64,000 bases of DNA, taken from contig DEXK01000011.1 of assembly GCA_002364085.1 (NCBI GenBank), forward strand, positions 1 through 64,000, written 5' to 3'. The stretch is from Balneolaceae bacterium UBA3186. GTDB lineage: Bacteria; Bacteroidota; Rhodothermia; Balneolales; Balneolaceae. Shown here in pieces: positions 51,187 to 60,935 of this stretch (the stretch's first letter is position 1; each line of letters opens with the position of its first letter). The translations under genes were made by a program, and so were the position numbers. The notes beneath the pieces were generated by a model. The model had not been told where the DNA came from and did no database searches. It saw only the letters and a list, made by a program, of their open reading frames with translations.

Positions 51187-53589
51187 TTAAAAAGAATGAC
51201 CGATACCAAAACTAAAGTACAATTTTTTGTTGTTGAACCAACCAACTTCCAAATCATGAGCCCTGAAAGTAAAATCAAACCGTGCTACAATATATTGCCA
51301 ATCTAAACGCAGTCCTAAACCACTTCCTACAGCTATTTGATTATAGAAATCATTAAATTTAAAACGACCATCTTCCAGTTCTGAATCGTCAGCGGCATCA
51401 TTTTTAGGACCGTACCAGATGTTTCCGGCATCAACGTACCATGCGGCATGCCAGTTTGCTCCAATCAGATCACGAATAAAAATTTGTCTTGCTTCCGTAA
51501 ATGCGGCGAGCTTAATTTCTCCACCGTTAATACGTACATCTTCAGATCTAATGGTACCGGGCCCAAGTTGAAAAGGTCCCCAACCTCTGATATCATTACT
51601 GCCGCCCGCAAAAAATCGTCTGTTTAACGGAATGGTTGTACTGTTTCCATAAGGATGAGCTATACCTCCATACAAGCGCCAGGCAAATACGGCAGAATTA
51701 GAGATCGGAATATATTTTCGATAATCAACTGTGGCTTTAACATATCTGCTGTAGCTGAGTTCATTTTCACTCACTTTAAAAAGAGAGGGGAGGTTTTGCT
51801 CCAAAGTATCAGGAGTTATTACGTATTTATCTAGCAGGTACGGTATATTTCCACCGGTTGATAATGAGTATTCACTGAAATAACCTCTGTTTCGTTTAAT
51901 AAGATCTGTATTTTGGCTTCTGAATGTATATCTGACGACTGAAGATATTTGAGGTCGAAAATCTTCCAATATTCTAGTCAATTCTATGGGGTCAACGATG
52001 GTTCCGTCGTTTAATGTGTCCGAACCAAAATCATTTCTCAGGTTATTGATAAATTCATCGGTAGGGGAAGGATCTACGATGTCTAACTCAATGAGATCCA
52101 AAAAACTTGAAAACCTTGTATTGTGTTGTACTTCGTACCGTAAATTAAACTGAACGTCACTATTGATATCAAAGAATAATTGATCTGAGCGGCTGTAAGA
52201 AAGTGAATATCTTGTTAACCCACTGGTAAAGAAACGGGTGTTATCAAGGAATGCAAAAGGGAAATTCAACCGTGGTACCGTATAATCTCCTCTTAACTCA
52301 TAACTCCTGAAAATGGAAGATTGAGTAGAAGTATCAGCAATTTCTTCAAGTACACTATTGCTCACAAATTCAAAACTAACATTTGCTGATAAGGTGAAAT
52401 TTTCTGCTTTACCGAACGCATTATTATTAGTGTAATCAACACCTAACCCTGTACCAAAACCATATCTTTTCATTCCGAAGATCTCTGCTCCAACACTATG
52501 CTTTGTAATGGATTGCAAGCTTATGTATGTTGGAATTGTTGGTTTAGTGAAGTCAGGTTGACTGGCTGTTTGGTTTTGCCCAAATCTTCGAATAAAAAGC
52601 ATTCCAAGATTTTGATATTCCCGAATCGAATTCAAATACAGTTCATGATTATAGATCTCACCTGGTTTAAATAATATCTGATCTGTTAATAGAGAGAATT
52701 TAGTTTGAGTAGAGGGTTCTTTCCTTAGATAAATTTTTGAAGAGTCTGTTACCTCTTCTACGGAGGAAACCGTATCAATTTGAGTGTAATTTTCCGGGGC
52801 TATTCCATCCGCTAAATCAATATGAACATCTCCAAATCGATAGATCTTACCGGGATTAATTCTGAATTGAACATCAAGCTGTCTTTGGTTAGTTTTTTGA
52901 GCTTTAACTAAAGCTATTACAGAGTCTTTTTGAATAGATGCATAGCCATTGTTCTTTAAGAAAGTAATAATCCTTTGTTGCTCAGTACTAAGCTCCTGAG
53001 AATTATATTGTCTATTTACTGAATAGGTTGAATCGTTAATTCTTGCTCTTGTTAGCGGACTATTCCGCATAAAGTCGATTCTGTTTTTTTCTGTTCCAAG
53101 AAAGGGGAGCCCGCTATAAGAAATAGTTTCAATTTTTGAAGGAATTCCTTCTTCCACAATAAATGAAACCTCAACCTTATCTGTTTTGTACTCTACAATG
53201 GTGGTATCAACCTGAACACTTAAATAACCTAGTGATTCATAATAGAGGCGGATTCTTTCCATATCATTGGAAACCACAGAACGGTCTAGATAAATGGGAT
53301 CTTCACCAAATCGCCCGTTGCTAAGTTCCCAAAAATAATACCAGGGCGTAAAACGAGGAATACCAAGAAATTCCCTGTTTGTTCGAGTCCTGATCAAAGT
53401 TTCAAGAGTTCTGTCTTTCACATTTTTATTACCGGAAAACCTGATCCTTCGTACAACATTTTCTGAAGTACTGTCAGAATTAACAGTAGAATTTTGTGCA
53501 AACAGATTTACCTGTACGGCACTCGATAAAAGCACCGTAAATAAGAAGGCTACGGTAATAAATGATATTGTAGAAAAGTGTTTTCTCAA
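51187..53589 (-). CDS. BamA/TamA-family outer-membrane assembly protein
   Basis: This 800-residue protein has a signal peptide (about 1-32, NLFAQ), POTRA-like periplasmic repeats (about 45-400, RRIRFSGNKNVKDRTLETLI, IRLYYESLGYLSVQVDTTIV, QRIITFLKNNGYASIQKDS) and a C-terminal Omp85 beta-barrel with the PLNRRFFAGGSNDIRGWGPF loop and a final strand ending in Phe. The fewer POTRAs and the wide barrel fit TamA or a second Omp85 better than the essential BamA. It inserts or assembles outer-membrane proteins. Confidence 0.85.
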   Translation of the reverse strand: MRKHFSTISFITVAFLFTVLLSSAVQVNLFAQNSTVNSDSTSENVVRRIRFSGNKNVKDRTLETLIRTRTNREFLGIPRFTPWYYFWELSNGRFGEDPIYLDRSVVSNDMERIRLYYESLGYLSVQVDTTIVEYKTDKVEVSFIVEEGIPSKIETISYSGLPFLGTEKNRIDFMRNSPLTRARINDSTYSVNRQYNSQELSTEQQRIITFLKNNGYASIQKDSVIALVKAQKTNQRQLDVQFRINPGKIYRFGDVHIDLADGIAPENYTQIDTVSSVEEVTDSSKIYLRKEPSTQTKFSLLTDQILFKPGEIYNHELYLNSIREYQNLGMLFIRRFGQNQTASQPDFTKPTIPTYISLQSITKHSVGAEIFGMKRYGFGTGLGVDYTNNNAFGKAENFTLSANVSFEFVSNSVLEEIADTSTQSSIFRSYELRGDYTVPRLNFPFAFLDNTRFFTSGLTRYSLSYSRSDQLFFDINSDVQFNLRYEVQHNTRFSSFLDLIELDIVDPSPTDEFINNLRNDFGSDTLNDGTIVDPIELTRILEDFRPQISSVVRYTFRSQNTDLIKRNRGYFSEYSLSTGGNIPYLLDKYVITPDTLEQNLPSLFKVSENELSYSRYVKATVDYRKYIPISNSAVFAWRLYGGIAHPYGNSTTIPLNRRFFAGGSNDIRGWGPFQLGPGTIRSEDVRINGGEIKLAAFTEARQIFIRDLIGANWHAAWYVDAGNIWYGPKNDAADDSELEDGRFKFNDFYNQIAVGSGLGLRLDWQYIVARFDFTFRAHDLEVGWFNNKKLYFSFGIGHSF

Positions 53590-53633
53590 GAGTGGAGGTT
53601 ATGCCTGATCACATAACCAATCTATATTTGGTG

Positions 53634-53888
53634 CTAAACGTCATCATAATCAAAACCTTCATCTTCCTCATTGTGGAAGAAGTCTTCTTTTTGAATGTAA
53701 TCAGGCCAAATATCCTCTATATTTTCATATATGGTATTCTCACCTTCATCCAACTCTTCCAACTCTTCCAGGTTTATAATAACCTGAGATGGAAGTCCGT
53801 TTCTTTCAGCCCATTCTATTAGTTCTTCTCTGTTTGCCGGAAATGGGGCTTCATCCAATGCTGCTGCTAATTCTACTGTCCAAATCAT
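53634..53888 (-). CDS. DUF2795 acidic protein
   Basis: This 84-residue acidic protein begins MIWTVELAAALDEAPFPANR and contains EELIEWAERNGLPSQVIINLE, the DUF2795 pattern; the C-terminal third is Asp/Glu-rich (FFHNEEDEGFDYDDV). The function is unknown. It is 44 bases from the barrel gene on the same strand. Confidence 0.85.
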   Translation of the reverse strand: MIWTVELAAALDEAPFPANREELIEWAERNGLPSQVIINLEELEELDEGENTIYENIEDIWPDYIQKEDFFHNEEDEGFDYDDV

Positions 53889-54042
53889 AAATAAATAATT
53901 GTGTTAATTAAGTGAGTGAATGATACAATTCTACTAGAATTTTCCAAGTATCGTTCCAAATAATTTTTGATCTTAAATCGTGCCGAAAATATTGTTATCT
54001 TAGCACAATTACATCAACTAAATCCAAAGAGGATTATTTTTT

Positions 54043-54258
54043 ATGGGAAGTTTTGGAACAACCGAAATTATTATCATAGCTATTATCGTTTTAGTGCTTT
54101 TTGGTGCTAAAAGAATTCCCGAATTAGCAAAAGGATTAGGTCAAGGAATTAAAGAGTTTAGAAAAGCATCAAGCGATATCAAAAAGGAAATTGAAGAAAG
54201 TTCTCGGGATATTGATGATGCCGTAAATTCAGAAGAAACAAAATCTAACTCAAAATAA
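54043..54258 (+). CDS. tatA: Sec-independent translocase component TatA
   Basis: This 71-residue protein has one N-terminal transmembrane helix (about 4-20, TEIIIIAIIVLVLFG) followed by the KRIPELAKGLGQGIKEFRKA amphipathic helix and a charged tail, the TatA/E plan. It forms the pore of twin-arginine export. No tatC or tatB is adjacent. It is followed after seven bases by gatA. Confidence 0.9.
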   Translation: MGSFGTTEIIIIAIIVLVLFGAKRIPELAKGLGQGIKEFRKASSDIKKEIEESSRDIDDAVNSEETKSNSK

Positions 54259-54265
54259 TAGAAGA

Positions 54266-55789
54266 TTGTCAACATACAGCATCGCTGAGATAAGAGAACA
54301 AATTCTCAACGAAAACCTCTCTCTGAAAGACATAGTTAAAAGCTACATTGCCAAAATTGAAGAGCAAAATTCTGAGGTAAATGCATTTATCTCAACTTAT
54401 TTTGAAGAGGCTCTTTCAGAAGCAGAAAACATTGAAAAGAAGATAAAAAACGGAACAGCAGGCTCTCTCGCAGGCGCCGTTTTGGGTATAAAAGATCTTA
54501 TCTGTGAGCGCGATCGTATAGCAACGTGCGCTTCTGAAATTTTAGGAGATTTTGAGAGTGTCTACGATGCTACAGTTATTGAGCGTTTAAAAGCCGAAGA
54601 CGCTATTCTTATCGGCCGTACCAATATGGATGAATTTGCTATGGGTTCTGCAAACCAGTTCAGCAGATACGGCGTTGTAAAAAACCCGGTTGATACTTCT
54701 AAGGTGTCAGGTGGTTCTTCAGGTGGAAGTGCAGCTGCTGTTGCAGCAAATATGGTCACTGCAACTTTGGGATCTGATACCGGTGGTTCAATTAGGCAAC
54801 CTGCTGCGTTCTGCGGAGTTGTGGGTGTTAAACCTACTTATGGAAGAGTTTCAAGATGGGGGCTTATCGCTTTTGCTTCTTCTTTTGATTGCATAGGACC
54901 TTTTGCAAATAATGTGGAAGACGCTGCTAAAGTTCTTGAAGCAATTTCAGGCTTCGATGAAAAAGATAATACATCGGCTAATATCCCGGTTCAGAATTAT
55001 TCTGATGAACTAAAAGAACCTAAAAAAAATATTAAAATTGGAATCCCGGAAGAATATTTTGGTGAAGGCTTGGACCCTGAGATTTCTAAAAACATTAACG
55101 AAACGCTTAAAAAGTTAGAAGCAAACGGTGCAGAATTAATTCCTATAAGTTTGCCCCATACTAAATATGGTATTGCTACCTATTATGTACTTGCTACAGC
55201 TGAAGCATCGAGTAACTTGGCTCGATTTGATGGTATCAGATATGGCCATAGAACAGAAAAAGCTGCCGTAATAGAAGAACTGAAAGATGAGGAAGCTCGG
55301 TTAAGATCAGAATACAAAGATAATGAGGCAGAATTAGAAATTGCGTTATCAAAAATGGATAGTGCACTAATAAAGTTATACAAAAAGTCCAGAACCGAGG
55401 GTTTTGGCACAGAAGTCAAGCGGCGAATTATGTTGGGAACTTATGTACTGAGTTCAGGATATTATGATGCGTATTATGCCAAAGCTCAAAAAGTTCGTCG
55501 ATTAATTCAGGAAGACTTTAAAAAAGCATTTGAAAAAGTTGATGTTATCGCAGGTCCTACAACACCAACAACTGCTTTTGATCAGGGTGCTAAATTAGAT
55601 GATCCGGTTCAAATGTATTTGAATGACATCTATACTACTTCAGCAAACCTGGCAGGAATTTGTGGTATTAGTGTACCTTCAGGTAAGCATTCAAACGGTT
55701 TACCGATTGGAATTCAATTTCAGGCCGATTCATTTCAGGAGTCTAAAATATTAAATGCCGGAAGACTCGTTGAACTTTTGGATAAATAG
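54266..55789 (+). CDS. gatA: Asp-tRNA(Asn)/Glu-tRNA(Gln) amidotransferase subunit A
   Basis: This 507-residue amidase-signature protein has catalytic Lys in AVLGIKDLI, cis-Ser in GGSSGGSAAAVAANM and nucleophilic Ser in GSDTGGSIRQPA. The C-terminal part has GPTTPTTAFDQG and NLAGICGISVPSG. It is the GatA subunit of GatCAB, which supplies ammonia for tRNA-dependent Gln/Asn formation. The start is TTG. gatB and gatC are not in the window. Confidence 0.95.
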   Translation: MSTYSIAEIREQILNENLSLKDIVKSYIAKIEEQNSEVNAFISTYFEEALSEAENIEKKIKNGTAGSLAGAVLGIKDLICERDRIATCASEILGDFESVYDATVIERLKAEDAILIGRTNMDEFAMGSANQFSRYGVVKNPVDTSKVSGGSSGGSAAAVAANMVTATLGSDTGGSIRQPAAFCGVVGVKPTYGRVSRWGLIAFASSFDCIGPFANNVEDAAKVLEAISGFDEKDNTSANIPVQNYSDELKEPKKNIKIGIPEEYFGEGLDPEISKNINETLKKLEANGAELIPISLPHTKYGIATYYVLATAEASSNLARFDGIRYGHRTEKAAVIEELKDEEARLRSEYKDNEAELEIALSKMDSALIKLYKKSRTEGFGTEVKRRIMLGTYVLSSGYYDAYYAKAQKVRRLIQEDFKKAFEKVDVIAGPTTPTTAFDQGAKLDDPVQMYLNDIYTTSANLAGICGISVPSGKHSNGLPIGIQFQADSFQESKILNAGRLVELLDK

Positions 55790-55816
55790 AATATTTAATT
55801 TCTGAAAGCTACCAAT

Positions 55817-56584
55817 ATGAACCGAATACATGGAAAAAACATTGTTATTACAGGAGCTACATCAGGTATAGGTAAGGCAACGGCTCTGCAATTCGGTGAA
55901 CTTGGCGCTAACTTATTTTTAACAGGTAGAAGAAACGAACGCTTAAATGAAATTAAAAAGCTGTTAACTGATAAGCACACTGATATTTCAGTTCATACAT
56001 ATTGTTTTGATATAACAAATAGAAGCGCGTGCGTAGAATTTGTTAATTCGCTCCAGAACGATGTCGATATTTTAATCAATAATGCAGGCTTAGCTCTTGG
56101 AACGGATGCGGTGTACGAACTGAGTGATGAAGATACTGATCAGATGTTTGACGTTAATGTGAAAGGACTTATCACACTTACCAGATTGATTTCACCTCGA
56201 ATGAAAGCAAGAAATCAAGGTCATATTATTAACATTGGATCCACTGCCGGGCATGAAGCTTATGCGGGTGGTGCGGTGTATTGTGCTACAAAGCATGCAG
56301 TTAAGGCAATCAGTGAATCTACCAAGAAAGATCTTCATGGAACAAATATACGTGTAAGCATCGTGTCACCCGGTATGGTAGAGACGGAATTTAGTAACGT
56401 GCGCTTTAAAGGAGACGACCAAAAGGCTGCTTCCGTATATAAAGGCTTTACACCGTTGACCGCAAATGATATAGCTGAAATAATCGTTTTCGTTGCAAAC
56501 AGACCTGAACATGTAAATATCATGGATTCTATCATTTATCCGGTTTCTCAATCTTCACCAACAATGATCTATAGAGATGAATAA
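55817..56584 (+). CDS. short-chain dehydrogenase/reductase
   Basis: This 255-residue SDR has a cofactor motif TGATSGIGKA (13-22), NNAG in ILINNAGLAL, the catalytic Ser in INIGSTAGHEAYAGG and YxxxK in YCATKHAVK. It resembles YdfG/serine 3-dehydrogenase-like enzymes. The substrate is unknown. It overlaps the next gene by eight bases. Confidence 0.9.
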   Translation: MNRIHGKNIVITGATSGIGKATALQFGELGANLFLTGRRNERLNEIKKLLTDKHTDISVHTYCFDITNRSACVEFVNSLQNDVDILINNAGLALGTDAVYELSDEDTDQMFDVNVKGLITLTRLISPRMKARNQGHIINIGSTAGHEAYAGGAVYCATKHAVKAISESTKKDLHGTNIRVSIVSPGMVETEFSNVRFKGDDQKAASVYKGFTPLTANDIAEIIVFVANRPEHVNIMDSIIYPVSQSSPTMIYRDE

Positions 56585-57536
56585 ATTACTTATAATTTTT
56601 AGTGTAGTATTCTTTGCTACCGCTTGTAACAACGGACCGGGGTTACAATTTTCTGAAAAGGGAAGGAGAGTTCCTGAATTTTCATCAGATTCCGCTTATA
56701 AATTCATTGAAAAACAGGTGAATTATGGCCCAAGAGTACCAAATACATATGGACATGTAAAAACAAAGGAGTTTTTGGCAAGTAAGCTCAGGGAATACGC
56801 AGGATCTCAATCCGTTTTCATTCAGCAATTTTCCGAAGAAGGTTACAACGAGACTTTAGAAATGGCGAATATAATTGCTGCATTTAATACCTCATCCATT
56901 GATAGAATTATGTTATGTGCTCACTGGGATACGCGTCCAAGAGCCGATCAGGATACCAGCCGTACCGGAGAATATATTGCAGGAGCTGATGATGGAGGCA
57001 GCGGAGTTGGAGTTTTACTTGAGTTAGCACGAATATTTTCCGAAAATCCTCCTCCAATAGGAGTTGATATTGTTTTATTTGATGGAGAAGATTATGGTAC
57101 TTCAGGGGATTTGGAAAAATACTTTCTTGGATCAAGACATTGGTCTTTAAACCCTCCCGTCCCGGGTTATAATCCGAGATTTGGCATTCTTTTGGATATG
57201 GTAGGAGCTGAAAGAGCGGTTTTTCCGAAAGAAACTTATTCAATTAGTTATGCTCCAAACCTTGTAAATGAAGTGTGGGGGATTGCAGAAAGTAAAGGGT
57301 ATTCTGATATTTTTCTTGATCAACGAGGAGCAGGTGTTTTAGACGATCATTTCATCGTATATGAAAATACTAATATTCCTGTAATAGATATTATCAACCA
57401 TACCGTAGGAATTGATGGTAATATTGAATTTGCTCCTCATTGGCATACCCACAACGACGATCTCCCGATAATTGATAAAAGCATATTGCAAGCAGTAGGT
57501 GACGTGCTTCTGGAACTCATTTATAACCGGATTTAA
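56577..57536 (+). CDS. M28-family lipoprotein (glutaminyl cyclase/peptidase-like)
   Basis: This 319-residue lipoprotein (signal ending FFATAC) has the M28 zinc motifs HWDTRP, GADDGGSG and LFDGEDYG, followed by HTVGIDG and HWHTHNDD. The spacing and length are close to glutaminyl-peptide cyclotransferase-like members as well as aminopeptidases; sequence alone does not decide. It is three bases before prmA. Confidence 0.85.
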   Translation: MNKLLIIFSVVFFATACNNGPGLQFSEKGRRVPEFSSDSAYKFIEKQVNYGPRVPNTYGHVKTKEFLASKLREYAGSQSVFIQQFSEEGYNETLEMANIIAAFNTSSIDRIMLCAHWDTRPRADQDTSRTGEYIAGADDGGSGVGVLLELARIFSENPPPIGVDIVLFDGEDYGTSGDLEKYFLGSRHWSLNPPVPGYNPRFGILLDMVGAERAVFPKETYSISYAPNLVNEVWGIAESKGYSDIFLDQRGAGVLDDHFIVYENTNIPVIDIINHTVGIDGNIEFAPHWHTHNDDLPIIDKSILQAVGDVLLELIYNRI

Positions 57537-57539
57537 TTA

Positions 57540-58373
57540 ATGGATTATATTCGATTACATTTTACACTTTCAGATAATGATCATGATACTATAATCGCAG
57601 AACTATTTGAGGTTGGATTTGAAGGATTTGAACAGGAGGAAAATAAACTCATTGCTTCAATTCCGGCAGAAAAATTTGTTCAAAATGTTGAGCTTTTCGT
57701 TGAACAATTATTGTCCACTTTTGAGGGTGCTCAAATTTTGAATAAAGAGCTAATTAAACCACAGAATTGGAATGAAAAGTGGGAGAGTTCTATTGAACCT
57801 CAAACTATTGGTACTTTTTATGTGAGACCAACATGGGGTAAAGAACTTGACAGTGATTCAGAATTAAAAGAATTACTTATTGATCCAAAAATGGCATTTG
57901 GAACAGGATACCATGCTACTACACGGTTAATACTAAGTTGGCTAGACGAGATTGTTGAAGAAAAAGATCACGTTTTAGATGCAGGAACCGGAACTGGAAT
58001 TCTAGGAATTGCTGCTTTAAAACTAGGAGCTAAATTGGTTTTTGGTTTCGATATTGATGAGTGGAGTGAAGATAACTGCCACGAGAATATTACTTTAAAC
58101 AATGTAGATGGTTTTGATGTTAAACTTGGTTCTACAGAAGTAATTCCCTCTGGAAGTATTTTTGACTTGATCCTCGCAAATATTAACAGGAATGCTTTGA
58201 TAGAATTAATCCCTGAATTGCTTTCCTACTTAAGAAACGATGGTACTTTATTGCTTTCAGGATTATTAGAAGATGATGAACAAACTATATTGAATTTAGA
58301 CTCGGTTAAAAGTTTAAAACACCTTGAAACCAGACAAAATGGAGAGTGGATAGCAATTCTACTAAAAAAATGA
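57540..58373 (+). CDS. prmA: ribosomal protein L11 methyltransferase
   Basis: This 277-residue class I methyltransferase has an N-terminal substrate domain (about 1-105), the RPTWGKEL and DPKMAFGTGYHATTRLIL segments, motif I VLDAGTGTGILGIAALKLG and the motif LILANINRNALIELIPE, which is the PrmA plan. It trimethylates L11. Its stop overlaps the next ATG by four bases (ATGA). Confidence 0.93.
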   Translation: MDYIRLHFTLSDNDHDTIIAELFEVGFEGFEQEENKLIASIPAEKFVQNVELFVEQLLSTFEGAQILNKELIKPQNWNEKWESSIEPQTIGTFYVRPTWGKELDSDSELKELLIDPKMAFGTGYHATTRLILSWLDEIVEEKDHVLDAGTGTGILGIAALKLGAKLVFGFDIDEWSEDNCHENITLNNVDGFDVKLGSTEVIPSGSIFDLILANINRNALIELIPELLSYLRNDGTLLLSGLLEDDEQTILNLDSVKSLKHLETRQNGEWIAILLKK

Positions 58374-59293
58374 AAGCAGCTATAGATATAGGTACAAACA
58401 CGGTTTTATTGCTCGTTGCAGAAATTACCGAAACAGGTTTAAAGGTAGTGCACGAAGAACAAAGAATGCCCCGACTAGGAAAAGGTGTGGATTTGAATAA
58501 AACTCTTTCCATTAATAGCATTCATAGAGTAGTTTCTTCAATTAAGGAGTATAAAAACATTTTAGAAACACAATACAATGATGTGTCTGAAATAGTTGTT
58601 ACGGCCACAAGTGCAGTTCGAGATGCGTCGAATAAAAATGAATTCATCTCAACAATTAAGAAAGAGACCGGTTTTGATGTTCAATTACTTTCAGGTGCAG
58701 AGGAAGCACAATGCACTTTTGAAGGAGCGATGTCAGTATTGGGAAATGAATCAGAAGGCGATGTTTTTGTTCTCGATATTGGTGGTGGCAGTACTGAAAT
58801 TGCCCTTGGCAGAAATGGTGAGCTTATAGATTCATATTCTTTTGATATGGGCTGTGTGAGGTTTACTGAGCGCTTTTTAGTTGAGGACCCGCCTTATCAG
58901 GAGCAAATTCGAGAATGTAGAGATGCTGTAGAAAGTATGTTGGGTTCTAAGAAGTTTAAATTCAAGAAAAATGTTAAAGCAATAGGCGTGGCAGGTACTC
59001 TCACTTCATTGGCGGCTATTGATTTGCAAATTGATGAGTATGATCCTGAACACATGAACGGGCACTTAATAGTAAGTGAAAAACTAAGAAAAGGTATTGA
59101 AATTTTTAGCTTGCATACTCATGAACAATTGCTTGAATTAAGTCCAAAGGTTTTAAAAGGACGTGAGGACATTTTTCTTGCAGGTTTACTAATATTGGAA
59201 GGTTTTCTAAATTATTTCGATTTAAAAGAGATCATTGTTTCAACTGGTGGTATCCGCCATGGTGCACTTTTAGATTCCGTGAAAAAATCATAA
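58370..59293 (+). CDS. exopolyphosphatase/Ppx-GppA family phosphatase
   Basis: This 307-residue protein of the actin-like ATPase fold has MKAAIDIGTNTVLLLVAEI at the N-terminus, VLDIGGGSTEIALG, the GVAGTLTSLAAID loop and STGGIRHGALLD. It is the single-domain length of bacterial Ppx/GppA proteins, which act on polyphosphate or pppGpp. The start at the ATGA overlap was preferred to one eight codons upstream. Confidence 0.88.
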   Translation: MKAAIDIGTNTVLLLVAEITETGLKVVHEEQRMPRLGKGVDLNKTLSINSIHRVVSSIKEYKNILETQYNDVSEIVVTATSAVRDASNKNEFISTIKKETGFDVQLLSGAEEAQCTFEGAMSVLGNESEGDVFVLDIGGGSTEIALGRNGELIDSYSFDMGCVRFTERFLVEDPPYQEQIRECRDAVESMLGSKKFKFKKNVKAIGVAGTLTSLAAIDLQIDEYDPEHMNGHLIVSEKLRKGIEIFSLHTHEQLLELSPKVLKGREDIFLAGLLILEGFLNYFDLKEIIVSTGGIRHGALLDSVKKS

Positions 59294-59338
59294 TTATATT
59301 TAAAAAATCGATTTTCATTTACGCTAAGCTTTGTATTT

Positions 59339-59346
59339 TAGCTTTG
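59339..59346 (+). promoter_or_regulatory. candidate -7 box of the sigma-factor gene
   Basis: TAGCTTTG matches TAnnTTTG exactly and lies 14 bases before the chosen ATG at 59361. The implied leader is very short. No clear -33 TTTG is at the consensus distance. Confidence 0.45.
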
Positions 59347-59360
59347 CACAAAATCAGATA

Positions 59361-59990
59361 ATGTCAGATACGAATACAGAAACAAATTCATCACCCAGAG
59401 AAAATGCCTCTTCAAGTAGCCTTGAAGACGACGGCTTTGTAGTAAGAGCCCTAAAAGGTGATGAGTCAGCTTATAAAGATCTGATGAACAAATATGATCG
59501 CCCGATTTATTTTCATGTTAGGAAAATGATCAAGGAAAAAGAGCTGGTTGAAGATCTTGTGCAGGAAGTATTCATGAAGGCGTTCAAGAACCTTTCCACT
59601 TATAGTAACGAGTACGCATTTTCCACTTGGTTATATAGGATAGCTACAAACCATACTATTGACTATTTAAGAAAAAAGAAGCTCCAAACACTTTCCATTA
59701 ACGATCCATACAAAACAAAGGATGGTGAGTTAGAGATACAACTTCCCGATGAAACTTACGCCACTGATAAAGCAGTGATGAAAAAGGAAAGGAAGAAAAT
59801 AGTTCAGGATGCCATCGACAATCTTCCTGAAAAGTACCGAGCAGTTATTCAGTTACGCCATATGGATGAACTTTCATACGATGAAATAGCAGACGAACTT
59901 GATTTACCTCTCGGGACTGTAAAAGCTCATATTTTTAGAGCAAGAGAACTTTTATATAAAGCTTTGATCGATAAGAGAGGTAGTTTTTAG
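59361..59990 (+). CDS. ECF-type RNA polymerase sigma factor
   Basis: This 209-residue sigma-70 family protein has region 2 (about 30-100, YDRPIYFHVRKMIKEKELVE, then DLVQEVFMKAFKNLSTY and FSTWLYRIATNHTIDYLRKK) and region 4 (about 145-200, LPEKYRAVIQLRHMDELSYD, then LPLGTVKAHIFRARE). No anti-sigma gene is adjacent. The N-terminal 25 residues are Ser/Asn-rich. The start was chosen ten codons into the longest frame. It ends four bases into the convergent queG. Confidence 0.9.
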   Translation: MSDTNTETNSSPRENASSSSLEDDGFVVRALKGDESAYKDLMNKYDRPIYFHVRKMIKEKELVEDLVQEVFMKAFKNLSTYSNEYAFSTWLYRIATNHTIDYLRKKKLQTLSINDPYKTKDGELEIQLPDETYATDKAVMKKERKKIVQDAIDNLPEKYRAVIQLRHMDELSYDEIADELDLPLGTVKAHIFRARELLYKALIDKRGSF

Positions 59991-60928
59991 GATCTTCTTA
60001 AATTAGTTTCAACTATTTTAGTATTCATTTTAAATTTCTCAAATTTCGCTCTGCGAATAGCACTTCCTTCAAATAACTCATCATATTGAGGATTATCGAT
60101 CTCACTCCAGAAATCAATATTTTTATGTAGAAGTTTTTGCCGGGGTTTAAAATCCACCATGTTAGTAATGGAAGAATTTTTATTCCAGGGACAAACATCC
60201 TGACAAATATCGCAACCATACATCCACTCGCCTAGAGTAGATTGTAGTTCTTCAGGAATTTGGTCTTTAAGCTCAATAGTCAGATAAGAGATGCATTTGT
60301 TTGAATCAACACGATAAGGCTCGTAGATCGCATTTGTAGGACATGCATCAATACATTTTGTACAGGTTCCGCAGTGATCAGTGGTTTTGGATGAGTAATT
60401 GAAATCTACATCAATAATCATTTCACCAATAAAGAAAAAAGACCCGATCTCTTTATTCAAGATATTAGAATTTTTACCCATCCATCCTAAACCTGAACGC
60501 ACTGCCCAGGCTTTATCGAGAACGGGAGCAGAGTCAACAAAAAAACGTCCTTCAATTTTTCCAACCAGAGATTCTGTAAATAAGAATAATTCCTTGAGTT
60601 TATTTTTGAAGACTTTGTGATAATCTCTTCCCAATGCATACTTCGCAATTTTTGGTGAGTTAGCATTGTTATGATCGTGTTCGGGATGAAAATAACTTCC
60701 GATTACTGAAACCACCGATTTTGCTCCGGGTACCAACTTTGTAGGATCAACTCTTTTATCAAAGTTTTTTTCCATCCAACTCATAGTACCATGTCGTTGC
60801 TGGACCAACCATTCTTCTAAGCGTCGTGCTTCGGTTTCAAGAAATTCAGCTTTCGCAAATCCACAGGCATCAAAACCTAACTGCAATGCATAATTTTTAA
60901 CAGCTACAGTTAGATCACGGGAATCCAT
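59987..60928 (-). CDS. queG: epoxyqueuosine reductase
   Basis: This 313-residue cobalamin-dependent reductase carries out the last step of queuosine synthesis. Evidence: the N-terminal DACGFAKAEFLETEARRLEE region, DSAPVLDKAWAVRSGLGWMG (with the catalytic Asp), and two 4Fe-4S clusters, CGTCTKCIDACPT and CDICQDVCPWN. The length is normal. It is convergent with the sigma-factor gene, overlapping four bases. Confidence 0.94.
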   Translation of the reverse strand: MDSRDLTVAVKNYALQLGFDACGFAKAEFLETEARRLEEWLVQQRHGTMSWMEKNFDKRVDPTKLVPGAKSVVSVIGSYFHPEHDHNNANSPKIAKYALGRDYHKVFKNKLKELFLFTESLVGKIEGRFFVDSAPVLDKAWAVRSGLGWMGKNSNILNKEIGSFFFIGEMIIDVDFNYSSKTTDHCGTCTKCIDACPTNAIYEPYRVDSNKCISYLTIELKDQIPEELQSTLGEWMYGCDICQDVCPWNKNSSITNMVDFKPRQKLLHKNIDFWSEIDNPQYDELFEGSAIRRAKFEKFKMNTKIVETNLRRS

Positions 60929-60935
60929 CTCAAGA